From contig NZ_JACLBZ010000029.1 in NCBI RefSeq assembly GCF_019748715.1, positions 1-64,000 on the forward strand: a stretch of 64,000 nt of DNA, in the 5' to 3' direction. The notes under the pieces were generated by a model, which saw only the letters and a program-made list of their open reading frames with translations, searched no databases and was not told the DNA's origin. Origin of the DNA: Sporosarcina aquimarina. Its GTDB lineage: Bacteria > Bacillota > Bacilli > Bacillales_A > Planococcaceae. Shown one piece after another: positions 31,614 to 40,249 of the stretch (the stretch's first letter is position 1; each line of letters begins with the position of its first letter). The position numbers were made by a program, and so were the translations under genes.

Positions 31614-31627
31614 ATTTCCCGGGAAAT
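31614..31627. promoter_or_regulatory. Noc-binding site (NBS)
   Basis: ATTTCCCGGGAAAT, an exact palindromic match to the recalled Noc-binding consensus, located between dnaB and walR in non-coding DNA. noc itself is encoded at 17976-18836. Confidence 0.85.
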
Positions 31628-31764
31628 AGCAACATGTGGTAGCTACTTGAAAAAAGTGCGATTTGAGTGTAATCATGATAGAGTTAAAGGATATGGAAAG
31701 ATTTTTTCTTTGTAGCTAATTGTCTATAAAACCGATTGCCAAATTGGCAGGAAAGGAACAGACC

Positions 31765-32475
31765 ATGCAAAATAAAACAATATTCATAGTAGACGATGAA
31801 AAACCCATCGCAGATATAATAGAATTTAATCTGAAAAAGGAGGGCTTTACGGTTTTTTGCGCGTATGACGGAGAAGATGCGATTAACCGCGTGGAAGAAA
31901 TTCAACCGGATCTTATGCTGCTCGACATCATGCTGCCAAAGCGTGATGGTATGGAAGTATGTCGGGAAGTCCGTAAGAAATATGATTTTCCGATTATTAT
32001 GCTGACAGCTAAGGATTCAGAGATCGATAAAGTATTAGGACTAGAGCTTGGAGCAGATGATTATGTCACTAAGCCATTTGGTACTCGTGAATTAATTGCG
32101 CGTGTAAAAGCGAACTTGCGACGCCATGCGAGAACAATGGAAGAAGACAAGGAAGAAGCGACAAATGATATTACGGTCGGACAGCTTGTCATTCAGCCAG
32201 ATGCTTATTTTGTACAAAAGCGCGGTGAAACGATTGAACTAACACATCGTGAATTCGAGTTGCTGTTTTACTTGGCAAAGCATATTGGACAGGTGATGAC
32301 TCGAGAGCACTTATTGCAAACAGTATGGGGCTACGATTATTTTGGGGATGTGCGAACAGTCGATGTCACGATTCGGCGTTTGCGTGAAAAGATTGAAGAC
32401 ACGCCGAGTCATCCAAGCTGGATTGTCACAAGACGTGGCGTAGGTTATTACTTGCGCGACCCGGAACAGGAGTAA
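31765..32475 (+). CDS. walR: Two-component response regulator WalR
   Basis: 236 residues from the ATG at 31765, after AAAGGAA. The receiver domain has IVDDEKP, the phospho-acceptor Asp54 in [11 protein letters not shown] and the conserved Lys in VTKPFG; the OmpR-type winged helix follows ([21 protein letters not shown]). WalR controls autolysin and wall metabolism genes and is essential in many Firmicutes. An extension to 31720 has no homology and is not used. It is the first gene of walRKHIJ-htrC. Confidence 0.98.
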   Translation: MQNKTIFIVDDEKPIADIIEFNLKKEGFTVFCAYDGEDAINRVEEIQPDLMLLDIMLPKRDGMEVCREVRKKYDFPIIMLTAKDSEIDKVLGLELGADDYVTKPFGTRELIARVKANLRRHARTMEEDKEEATNDITVGQLVIQPDAYFVQKRGETIELTHREFELLFYLAKHIGQVMTREHLLQTVWGYDYFGDVRTVDVTIRRLREKIEDTPSHPSWIVTRRGVGYYLRDPEQE

Positions 32476-32481
32476 GTCACT

Positions 32482-34305
32482 ATGCAGAAAGTTGGCTTCT
32501 TCCGGTCGATCCATGTCAAGTTCGTCTTGATCTATGTTTTACTCATTCTCGTGGCGATGCAGATTATCGGGCTTTATTTTGCTACTACGCTAGAAAAAAC
32601 ACTAAAAGAAAACTTTACAAATTCGATTGTAGACCGGATGAATTTGGTAGAGTTCAGTGTGAGGGAAGAAATTACGAAAGAACGGGAAGATGGCGAACCC
32701 ACGCTCGAACAAGGCTTAAAAAATGTTCTCACTGAGTTTACTTCAGATGATATTAAAGAAATACAAGTCATTAACCCAAAATATCGTATTTTAGCTACTT
32801 CTTCATTTGAAAATCAAATGAGAGTCGGACAGCATTCAAATAATGACAGTGTACGGAAGTCCATCACATCTGAAAGTATTAAAGATGTCATCACACTCGA
32901 TCCTCAATCGCGTAAACGAGTCCTTGCGTTAGCACAACCTATATTCAATGGGAATGAAATTATCGGTTCGCTCTACGTCGAAGCCAATATCGAGACCGTC
33001 TTTCAGCAAATCGAACAAATTAATCGAATACTAGCTGGAGGAGCCGCATTTTCGCTTACCATCACGATTATCGTCGGGATTTTCATTGCGCGGACTTTTA
33101 CTCGTCCCATCTCGGACATGCGGCGACAGGCACAGGCAATGGCGAGCGGAAACTTCATGCGAAAGGTTAAAGTGTACGGAACCGACGAAATGGGTCAGCT
33201 GGCAATTGCGTTTAATCATTTGACCAATCAACTGCAAGAGTCGCAATCAACCACCGAGAGTGAGAGGCGAAAACTAGCCTCTGTTCTGGAAAATATGACG
33301 GACGGAGTTATTGCGACCGATCGAAAAGGTCGTGTCAGTTTGATTAATGATTCTGCACTACAGATGCTTAACCTAACGACGGATTTGGTGATTAACCGTC
33401 CAATTGCTAGCATTCTGGGCATTGAATCAGAGTATACATTTGAAGAGCTGATTCAAGTAAAAGAGTCGATTCCTCTAGATTTCAGTACGGAAGAGCAATC
33501 TTATATTTTACGTGCAACGATTTCTGTGACGCAACGCGAAACAGGCTTCGTCAACGGTTTAATTGTCGTATTGCATGACAATACGGAGCAAGAAAAGATC
33601 GACATGGAACGCCGTGAATTCGTTTCAAACGTCTCCCATGAATTACGTACACCGTTGACTACGATGCGCAGTTATTTGGATGCATTGGCTGAAGGGGCAT
33701 GGAGAAGTGAAGAAATCGCACCGAATTTCCTTCACGTAACACAAAATGAAACAGAGCGGATGATCCGTCTCGTTAACGACCTACTGAAGCTATCTCGAAT
33801 GGACAGTAAGGAATATGAGCTGAATAAAGAATGGGTAGAATTCAACCGATTCTTCAATGCAGTCATCGAACGTTTTGAGTTCTCCAAGTCACAAAATGTA
33901 CACTTCACACGCAACCTATATTCAAGCAGTTTATTTGTCGAAATTGACACCGACAAACTAACTCAAGTACTCGACAATATTATTTCCAATGCGTTGAAAT
34001 ATTCACCAGACGGCGGGGAAGTCCGTTTTGGCGTTACAGTTTCCGGTGATCATATTAAAGTTATGATCTCAGACGATGGGATGGGAATCCCCAAGTCGAA
34101 TGTGAATCGCATTTTCGACCGTTTCTATCGAGCGGACAGAGCACGCTCTCGTGCCCTTGGTGGGACAGGTCTAGGTCTCGCAATTGCAAAAGAAATGATT
34201 GTTGCACATAAAGGAAGCATTTGGGCTCAAAGTGAGGAAGGAAAAGGGACAACGATCTTCTTTACATTGCCATTTGAACAACAAGAGGACGGTGAGTGGG
34301 ATTGA
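32482..34305 (+). CDS. walK: Sensor histidine kinase WalK
   Basis: 607 residues. TM1 at about 12-31, an extracellular Cache-like sensor (about 35-180), TM2 at about 184-203, HAMP (about 205-255), PAS (about 262-365), then HisKA with His386 in SNVSHELRTPLTT and HATPase motifs DNIISNALKYSPDGG, DDGMGIP and GTGLGLAI. It phosphorylates WalR in response to wall status. It begins 6 bp after walR, and its 3' end overlaps walH. Confidence 0.97.
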   Translation: MQKVGFFRSIHVKFVLIYVLLILVAMQIIGLYFATTLEKTLKENFTNSIVDRMNLVEFSVREEITKEREDGEPTLEQGLKNVLTEFTSDDIKEIQVINPKYRILATSSFENQMRVGQHSNNDSVRKSITSESIKDVITLDPQSRKRVLALAQPIFNGNEIIGSLYVEANIETVFQQIEQINRILAGGAAFSLTITIIVGIFIARTFTRPISDMRRQAQAMASGNFMRKVKVYGTDEMGQLAIAFNHLTNQLQESQSTTESERRKLASVLENMTDGVIATDRKGRVSLINDSALQMLNLTTDLVINRPIASILGIESEYTFEELIQVKESIPLDFSTEEQSYILRATISVTQRETGFVNGLIVVLHDNTEQEKIDMERREFVSNVSHELRTPLTTMRSYLDALAEGAWRSEEIAPNFLHVTQNETERMIRLVNDLLKLSRMDSKEYELNKEWVEFNRFFNAVIERFEFSKSQNVHFTRNLYSSSLFVEIDTDKLTQVLDNIISNALKYSPDGGEVRFGVTVSGDHIKVMISDDGMGIPKSNVNRIFDRFYRADRARSRALGGTGLGLAIAKEMIVAHKGSIWAQSEEGKGTTIFFTLPFEQQEDGEWD

Positions 34306-35627
34306 AGTATATTGAAACAATCAAATCCATCATATTACTGTTGCTTGTCCTTCTGAGTGTAATGTTCACCTTCACAATTTGGACGTTCACTCCAAATTAT
34401 GAACCGATGGAACAATTACAGACGGTTGATATTTCCATTGCCGAAAAGAAGACGATAGATGAGATTATCAAACCGTATAAAGTGATTACTAATTTGAAAG
34501 ATCAGGTGCTAGGTTCTGTTGATTCTGGCAAGATTAATACGATCCTTTCAGAGATGGGTACTTGGAATTTGACAAACTTGCAGAGAGTGAATCAAGACAT
34601 GACGAAATTGGATATTTCACAAGTGTTGCGGCAGCCAAGTCAGATGATACTTTACTTCCAAGGCGAAGTCCCAATTCTTGTCTATGATAATGTACTATTG
34701 ATCGACGATACTAGTATTCCGGAGGATACATTCAATCGACTGGTCATCGACTGGAGTCAATCCACTCAACTGCCGACTGTTCATTTTTTAAGTGAAACAA
34801 GTGGCATACATTATCAAGCACAAGTCAGTTTGCCGAATAGATCAAGCTTTCTACGCAATATTGTTGATGTTGGTCAGTCGTTTGCCGAGTATGCTGAAAT
34901 TGATCGGGGCAACGCACCATTCTTGGCAGTTTCAAAAGATCCAGTCACTATTAAACGGTATACGTATTATCAAGAAGAGGTTAATCCAATTCAATTTCGA
35001 AATGCATTATTCAGTGATCCGAGTGCTGTCCGACGCAATCAAACCGATACCAACATAGAAGAGTATGTTGATGACCATCGTGCGCGAATGGACGTCAATA
35101 CGAAGAATAAAACACTGACCTATGTCATGCCGGTCGCGGAAAGTCAGGAAATTGCAATTCCTTCAGAGCTGCTTGTAAACACAATTGATTTCATCAATGA
35201 ACATGGTGGTTGGACGGACGACTTTCGCTATGCATATATGAATCCCATTTCCCGCTATGTTAAATTTCAGTTATATGTGGACGGTTTGCCAGTCTATAGT
35301 GATCAGTCCGGCACAAATGAGATAATAGAATACTGGGGAGAGTCTCAAATCTACAAATACATTCGGCCGTATTACAAACTTGTCAATTTTGAGACAGTAG
35401 ATGAAGAACTTCCGTCAGGTTTGGATGTGGTAGAAGCACTCAAAGAGTCTGACGAATTGGACTTTGATTTGATTGATGAAATCTCCACGGGTTATTACTT
35501 GATTCATGATGAAAATAGCAGATTGCTCATTTTGCAGCCTTGCTGGTATTATCTGATCAAAGACAACTGGTTCCGCTTTATACCAGACGGCTCTTCTGAA
35601 GGAGGTGACCGGGTTGGATTGGAATAG
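34302..35627 (+). CDS. walH: WalH (YycH), regulator of WalK
   Basis: 441 residues from the TTG at 34302 (a GTG at 34296 is an alternative). One N-terminal membrane helix (about 8-28) anchors a large extracytoplasmic domain. B. subtilis YycH and YycI form a complex with WalK through their transmembrane helices and restrain it. The start lies within the last codons of walK, and the 3' end overlaps walI. Sequence similarity in this family is low; the assignment rests on size, topology and position. Confidence 0.9.
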   Translation: MKYIETIKSIILLLLVLLSVMFTFTIWTFTPNYEPMEQLQTVDISIAEKKTIDEIIKPYKVITNLKDQVLGSVDSGKINTILSEMGTWNLTNLQRVNQDMTKLDISQVLRQPSQMILYFQGEVPILVYDNVLLIDDTSIPEDTFNRLVIDWSQSTQLPTVHFLSETSGIHYQAQVSLPNRSSFLRNIVDVGQSFAEYAEIDRGNAPFLAVSKDPVTIKRYTYYQEEVNPIQFRNALFSDPSAVRRNQTDTNIEEYVDDHRARMDVNTKNKTLTYVMPVAESQEIAIPSELLVNTIDFINEHGGWTDDFRYAYMNPISRYVKFQLYVDGLPVYSDQSGTNEIIEYWGESQIYKYIRPYYKLVNFETVDEELPSGLDVVEALKESDELDFDLIDEISTGYYLIHDENSRLLILQPCWYYLIKDNWFRFIPDGSSEGGDRVGLE

Positions 35628-36426
35628 AACCAAAACGATCTTTATCATCGTCTTTTCAATTTTGAATATTTTCTTGTATTCTTTATACGTGAATCGCCAA
35701 ATGGATGTCGGGGATATGCAGGTCATTGGAAAAACTTCTTTGGAAGAAACGTTGCAGTTAGAAAATATCACCTACAGTCCGATTCCGTTCACTAAAAAGG
35801 AAGTCTCTTATTTATCAGCCCATATGGCTACATTTACTGAAGAAGATCTGAAGCAATTAAATAATCAGTCATTTGTACTGATTGATAAAACACGTTTGCT
35901 TTCTCATCTGAAAAAGACAGTAAAGGCGAGAGATGGGGATGGCAATTATGAGTTCGATGATTTTCTAGCGAAGTATATTCTCAAAGGTGATAGCTACGCA
36001 TTGTGGGATGTCGATGAAGAAGAGCAACGTGCTGTATTCTTTCAGCGAGTGAAAAGTGAAACCATCTTCTACAGTCCCAATGCAATGTTGGTTGTTCATT
36101 GGGATGACGAAGGGAACATTACGCATTATGAACAGCGTATGCTAGAGGATTTTGTCAGCTTCAATCACAAAAAGGAATTGTTGTCACAGGACGCTGCAGT
36201 AGGCTCACTTGTAACGCGTGGCTATTTGAAACCCGATTCTACTGTCGTACAGGTCAAGTCAGGATATTCTATTCTAGTCCAATTGACGGAAACCCAAGTA
36301 TTTGCACCGACGTGGAACATTCAGGTAAAATTGAAGGATGGAACTATCGAAAACTACTTCATTAATGCAATTGAAGGAAAAGTGATTGAGTTCCAATCCG
36401 ATCTACTAGAAGAACAGACAGAATAG
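35614..36426 (+). CDS. walI: WalI (YycI), regulator of WalK
   Basis: 270 residues from the TTG at 35614, 7 nt after AGGAGGTG, beginning [21 protein letters not shown], the conserved YycI start; a GTG at 35605 would add three residues. One N-terminal membrane helix is followed by an extracytoplasmic YycI/YycH domain. It acts with WalH on WalK. It overlaps the walH 3' end by 14 nt, with walJ 11 bp downstream. Confidence 0.92.
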   Translation: MDWNRTKTIFIIVFSILNIFLYSLYVNRQMDVGDMQVIGKTSLEETLQLENITYSPIPFTKKEVSYLSAHMATFTEEDLKQLNNQSFVLIDKTRLLSHLKKTVKARDGDGNYEFDDFLAKYILKGDSYALWDVDEEEQRAVFFQRVKSETIFYSPNAMLVVHWDDEGNITHYEQRMLEDFVSFNHKKELLSQDAAVGSLVTRGYLKPDSTVVQVKSGYSILVQLTETQVFAPTWNIQVKLKDGTIENYFINAIEGKVIEFQSDLLEEQTE

Positions 36427-36437
36427 GAGTTTTCCAC

Positions 36438-37226
36438 ATGCGTTTTAGCATTTTAGCGAGTGGCAGTACAGGCAACTCGCTTTATATAGAGACGGACGAG
36501 CATGCTTTTCTCGTGGATGCCGGGATGAGCGGTAAGAAAATCGAAGGCTTGCTCGGCTCGATCAATCGCTCCATGAAAGAAATAGATGCTATTTTTGTCA
36601 CACATGAACATAGCGATCATATTAAAGGAATTGGTGTTCTCGCGAGGAAATACAAAACCCCCATTTATGCTAACGCAAAGACATGGTCAGCGATGGACGG
36701 TCTTGTTGGAGAGATTCCATTGGATCAACGTTTTCATTTCGACATGGAGACAGTGAAAACATTCGGGTCGTTGGATATTCAATCATTTGCCGTGTCTCAC
36801 GATGCAGCAGATCCCATGTTTTACACATTCAATGAAGGGGATCGAAAGCTAGCTGTTATCACCGATACAGGATATGTCAGCGATCGTATGAAGGGTCATA
36901 TCGCAGGAGCTGACAGTTTCGTCTTTGAAAGCAATCATGATGTAAGCATGCTGCAAATGGGGCGTTATCCATGGTCTATTAAACGTCGAATCCTGAGTGA
37001 TGTCGGCCACGTGTCGAATGAAGATGCAGCTGTCGCGATGAGTGAAGTCGTAGCTCAAAAAGAGACGCATATTTATTTAGCACACCTTAGTTTAGATAAT
37101 AATATGAAAGACTTGGCGCGCATGAGCGTGGCACAGACATTGGAGAGTTGCGGTATTCGTGCAGGCGAATATGTCCACTTACGCGATACAGACGCAGCAG
37201 AATCTACAGAGCTTGTACTTGTCTGA
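36438..37226 (+). CDS. walJ: WalJ (YycJ), metallo-beta-lactamase-fold hydrolase
   Basis: 262 residues. The MBL motif HEHSDH ([11 protein letters not shown]) binds metals, with further ligands in [16 protein letters not shown] and LAHLS. The N-terminus [12 protein letters not shown] is typical of YycJ, recalled as a DNA 5'-exonuclease involved in mismatch repair. It is co-transcribed with walRKHI. ATG start; the terminator at 37236 follows. Confidence 0.95.
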   Translation: MRFSILASGSTGNSLYIETDEHAFLVDAGMSGKKIEGLLGSINRSMKEIDAIFVTHEHSDHIKGIGVLARKYKTPIYANAKTWSAMDGLVGEIPLDQRFHFDMETVKTFGSLDIQSFAVSHDAADPMFYTFNEGDRKLAVITDTGYVSDRMKGHIAGADSFVFESNHDVSMLQMGRYPWSIKRRILSDVGHVSNEDAAVAMSEVVAQKETHIYLAHLSLDNNMKDLARMSVAQTLESCGIRAGEYVHLRDTDAAESTELVLV

Positions 37227-37235
37227 AAAAATGCG

Positions 37236-37267
37236 AAAAGCCTTGCTTTAATTAGTAAGGCTTTTTT
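37236..37267 (+). terminator. walJ terminator
   Basis: Stem AAAAGCCTTGCT (37236-37247) with AGTAAGGCTTTTTT (37254-37267), one G-U pair, closing walRKHIJ before htrC. Confidence 0.88.
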
Positions 37268-37343
37268 GCATTTTCAATGATAGATTGGGGTAAAGTACAT
37301 GTATGATATGTAATGAGAACGTTTGGATGAGGAGGAAATGCGA

Positions 37344-38597
37344 ATGGATGATGAAAGAAGAGGGATAGATGGAGAAAGAGAGCTAGAAAGAGAAGAAACA
37401 TCATGGCAGCCAATCCCGCCTGCCGAAACGAAACAAGAGAAAAAACGTAGAAGTGGTTTTTGGATGGGCCTGCTTGGTGGAATAATAGGTGGACTGATCG
37501 TTTGGTTGGTCGTAATGTTTGCATCTGATTCAACAACAAATGAAGTACAAGTAAATAAACCTTCTAATTTAACAGAGACACAACACAGCCAAGTTCCTAT
37601 GGATATTTCAACAGAGATTACGGACGTAGTAGATGACGTAGCTTCGGCTGTTGTTGGTATTACCAACATCCAGACAGTTCAAGATTTCTGGTCGGCAAGG
37701 ACTTCTGTCCAGGAAGCTGGGTCAGGCTCAGGCGTTTTGTACAAAAAAGATGGAGACAAAGCATATATCGTCACCAATCATCACGTCGTGGAAAATTCAG
37801 AGCAATTGGAAGTCAGCTTTGACGACGGAACTAAAGTAGAAGGAAAGCTGATCGGCAGCGACTTATGGACGGATCTAGCTGTAGTTGAAATTGATTCGAA
37901 ACATGTAGATACGGTAGTGGAATTCGGTGATTCCGATGCGCTAAAACGCGGCGAGTCGGTCATCGCCATAGGTAACCCACTTGGACTAGGATTCGCAGGG
38001 TCTGTCACAGTCGGTGTCATTTCAGGGAAAGATCGTTCGATTCCAATGGATCTGAATAAAGATGGAATCATCGATTGGCAAGCAGATGTATTGCAGACAG
38101 ATGCTGCAATCAATCCGGGGAACTCAGGTGGTGCACTGATTAATATGGCAGGTCAGCTGATCGGCATTAACTCCATGAAAATTTCACAGGAGACAGTAGA
38201 AGGAATCGGATTAGCAATTCCGATTAATATTGCATTACCGATCATTGAACATCTTGAGGAGACAGGGCAAGTGAATCGACCGACAATGGGTGTTTCCTTA
38301 CTCGATCTTCAGCAAATTCCAAGTCAACAGCAGCAACAGACCTTGAATTTACCCGAGGATGTGACGGAAGGCGTGGTCGTAACAGAAATCATGCCGAATT
38401 CCCCAGCACTTGCGGCAGGCGTTAAAAAGTATGATACAATTGTTCAATTGGATGAGGAGAAAGTGACGGATATGGTCGCGCTTCGTAAATATTTATACAA
38501 TAAAAAAGAAATTGGCGATCAACTGAAATTGAAAGTGTATCGTGATGGAAAACCAGTGGAGTTAGAGATGGTCTTGAAGGATGGCAACACATTCTAA
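37344..38597 (+). CDS. htrC: HtrA-like serine protease (HtrC/YyxA)
   Basis: 417 residues from the ATG at 37344, 8 nt after AGGAGG. A charged cytoplasmic N-terminus, one membrane helix (about 37-60), a trypsin-like domain with His147 (NHHVV), Asp177 (WTDLAV) and Ser261 (NPGNSGG), and one C-terminal PDZ domain (about 325-410). It is a membrane-anchored quality-control protease facing the outside. It sits at the end of the wal locus, as in other Bacillales, behind its own start and after the walJ terminator. Confidence 0.95.
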   Translation: MDDERRGIDGERELEREETSWQPIPPAETKQEKKRRSGFWMGLLGGIIGGLIVWLVVMFASDSTTNEVQVNKPSNLTETQHSQVPMDISTEITDVVDDVASAVVGITNIQTVQDFWSARTSVQEAGSGSGVLYKKDGDKAYIVTNHHVVENSEQLEVSFDDGTKVEGKLIGSDLWTDLAVVEIDSKHVDTVVEFGDSDALKRGESVIAIGNPLGLGFAGSVTVGVISGKDRSIPMDLNKDGIIDWQADVLQTDAAINPGNSGGALINMAGQLIGINSMKISQETVEGIGLAIPINIALPIIEHLEETGQVNRPTMGVSLLDLQQIPSQQQQQTLNLPEDVTEGVVVTEIMPNSPALAAGVKKYDTIVQLDEEKVTDMVALRKYLYNKKEIGDQLKLKVYRDGKPVELEMVLKDGNTF

Positions 38598-38599
38598 GA

Positions 38600-38995
38600 C
38601 TATCCACAACCTGAACAAATTACAATCCACATCAGGCATCGAGCAGAAACGTGCTACGGTGCCTGATTTTTTATGGAGTTATCCAATTGTGGATAAAATC
38701 TAAATAATGTGTATAGTATTGTGTAAAAGAAAATAAGTATATACTAGTAGAAAAGCTGGTTAGTGTAAGGTATAAAGCCTTGGCATTCATGGTTTTTGAA
38801 ATTTTCTATTTTACTGGTAGACATGAAAGTTTTCATTATGAGAATAAAACTATAAAAGGTTATCCACAGAACAAGATAAGAATAGTTAGTGAATTTTACA
38901 TGTAGTAGGGAACAAATAGTCGGGCACAATATGTAGAATGTGCTGTGGATATGTGTATAAGTATTGTGTATAACTTTTGGAGAGCGAGTGGATAA
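38600..38995. promoter_or_regulatory. DnaA-box cluster upstream of rlmH
   Basis: The 401-bp htrC-rlmH gap contains many DnaA boxes: CTATCCACA (38600-38608), TGTGGATAA (38688-38696, perfect), TTATCCACA (38860-38868, perfect), TGTGGATAT (38944-38952), TGTGTATAA (38952-38960 and 38965-38973) and AGTGGATAA (38987-38995), the last overlapping the rlmH ribosome-binding region. DnaA binding upstream of this gene (yydA) is recalled for B. subtilis. It probably titrates DnaA or regulates rlmH. Confidence 0.8.
38631..38672 (+). terminator. htrC terminator
   Basis: Stem ATCAGGCA (38631-38638) and TGCCTGAT (38660-38667) with a structured loop (GAGCA..TGCTA-like), followed by TTTTTT. Confidence 0.85.
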
Positions 38996-38998
38996 GTT

Positions 38999-39478
38999 GT
39001 GAATATAACAATTGTGACCGTGGGTAAGTTAAAGGAGAAGTATTTGAAGCAAGGAATTGAAGAGTATACAAAGCGGCTGAAAAGCTATGCCAAAATGCAA
39101 TTAATTGAAGTGGCGGATGAAAAAGCACCCGAAACTTTGAGTGAAGCGGATATGGAAATTGTTAAAAAGAAAGAGGCAGATCGGATCTTGGCGAAGATTG
39201 CTCCGGATGCTTATGTAATTGCTTTGGCGATTGATGGAAAGATGAAAACTTCGGAAGAATTTGCTGCGAGTATAGAATCGCTAATGACATATGGGAAAAG
39301 TAAGATCGTGTTTGTAATTGGCGGTTCGCTTGGATTGCATATGAGCGTGTTGCAACGGGCGAATGAGAAGTTATCTTTTTCAAAAATGACGTTTCCACAT
39401 CAGTTAATGAAACTTGTGCTGGTCGAGCAGGTTTATCGGGGGTTTCGGATTATTAAGGGAGAGCCATATCATAAGTAA
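38999..39478 (+). CDS. rlmH: 23S rRNA (pseudouridine1915-N3)-methyltransferase RlmH
   Basis: 159 residues, standard length, starting with GTG. The SPOUT-class SAM-binding knot is visible: [10 protein letters not shown] and the C-terminal [16 protein letters not shown], a hallmark of RlmH. It methylates pseudouridine 1915 in helix 69 of 23S rRNA. The start region overlaps DnaA boxes, with GGAGAG about 14 nt upstream, so translation may be modest. It marks the end of the conserved origin block; genes beyond are accessory. Confidence 0.97.
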   Translation: MNITIVTVGKLKEKYLKQGIEEYTKRLKSYAKMQLIEVADEKAPETLSEADMEIVKKKEADRILAKIAPDAYVIALAIDGKMKTSEEFAASIESLMTYGKSKIVFVIGGSLGLHMSVLQRANEKLSFSKMTFPHQLMKLVLVEQVYRGFRIIKGEPYHK

Positions 39479-39604
39479 AGGCGGTTATCGATAAAATAAG
39501 ACGAGACTCGGTCAGTGACAGACACTAGACATAAATGAATTCAAAGAGAACCATAAGAAAAGTGCTTCCATTGAAGTAGAAAATGCGAAGCTTTAATAGT
39601 TTTC

Positions 39605-39638
39605 AAGGTCTATTTCGAAGCTGGAGATAGGCCTTTTA
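39605..39638 (+). terminator. Probable rlmH terminator
   Basis: AAGGTCTAT (39605-39613) pairs with ATAGGCCTT (39627-39635), followed by TTAGG, a short U-tract. It lies 127 nt past the rlmH stop. The stretch 39479-39930 otherwise shows no gene, only A/T-rich spacer. Confidence 0.5.
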
Positions 39639-39936
39639 GGCGTTTCAGAGCAATCGAGATTAGTTAATATTGTAACTAATAGTAGGCGGGTGAGTGATAG
39701 TATCAGCATAATACCGGATAAAGTCCCAAAATTAATTAATTACTAATTTGAAATCATATTTTTGACTTCATATTTATAAAACTATATACACAGTGAAAAA
39801 AACATCCCTTTTCATCAGTTTTGAATTATTCACATGATTCTTTTATCACATAATAAAAGTTGTTTCCGGTCAAAAAGTCTTGAATTTAATGGAGTTACGT
39901 GAGATTATAAGGGAGCATAATTTTAAACTAAAACTA

Positions 39937-40048
39937 TAGAAGTTAAAGGCAAACTGATCTGAAAGGGCAGGACGCAAAGCTTAGGGTCTAAAGTTTAGGG
40001 ATTATTTAAAAGTCCTGCAATCTAAACAATGATCGCCTGGTTACCAAG
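39937..40048 (+). promoter_or_regulatory. Cyclic di-GMP-I (GEMM-I) riboswitch
   Basis: The conserved GEMM-I elements occur in order: AGGCAAACTG (about 39957-39966), a GAAA tetraloop stem (39961-39964), GGACGCAAAGC (39970-39980), GGGTCTAAAG (39984-39993), then a long P3-type arm (GTTTAG...CTAAAC with inner AGGGATT/AGTCCT) and the closing GCCTGGTTACC (40035-40045), which completes the tetraloop-receptor side. The aptamer is 200 nt upstream of a chemoreceptor gene and is followed by an intrinsic terminator at 40072, so c-di-GMP binding probably controls termination. Riboswitches of this class often precede motility and surface genes. Confidence 0.88.
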
Positions 40049-40071
40049 TTTATGGATTAATATATTCCTTT

Positions 40072-40103
40072 GGCTATTCTATATTATATAGAATAGCTTT
40101 TTT
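40072..40103 (+). terminator. Riboswitch expression-platform terminator
   Basis: GCTATTCTATA (40073-40083) pairs with TATAGAATAGC (40087-40097), followed by TTTTTT. It starts about 25 nt after the c-di-GMP aptamer and about 145 nt before the chemoreceptor start, as expected for transcriptional riboswitch control. Whether the ligand turns the gene on or off cannot be decided by eye. Confidence 0.85.
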
Positions 40104-40249
40104 AGTGTTTAAAATTACCTGGCATGAGTTTGGCGTCAAGATATAGTTAGAAAGGATTAAGAGATTCTTTAAGTTATCAATTTAGAAGCTTTGCAGTTGT
40201 TGGTAACTTACGCTTTGATTCACTATCATAAACAGAAAGAAGTGTAAAA

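Noticed and set aside
31641..31676. walR promoter TTGAAA with TAATCA
   Set aside because: The -10 box matches only half the consensus; a promoter must be nearby but I could not place it.
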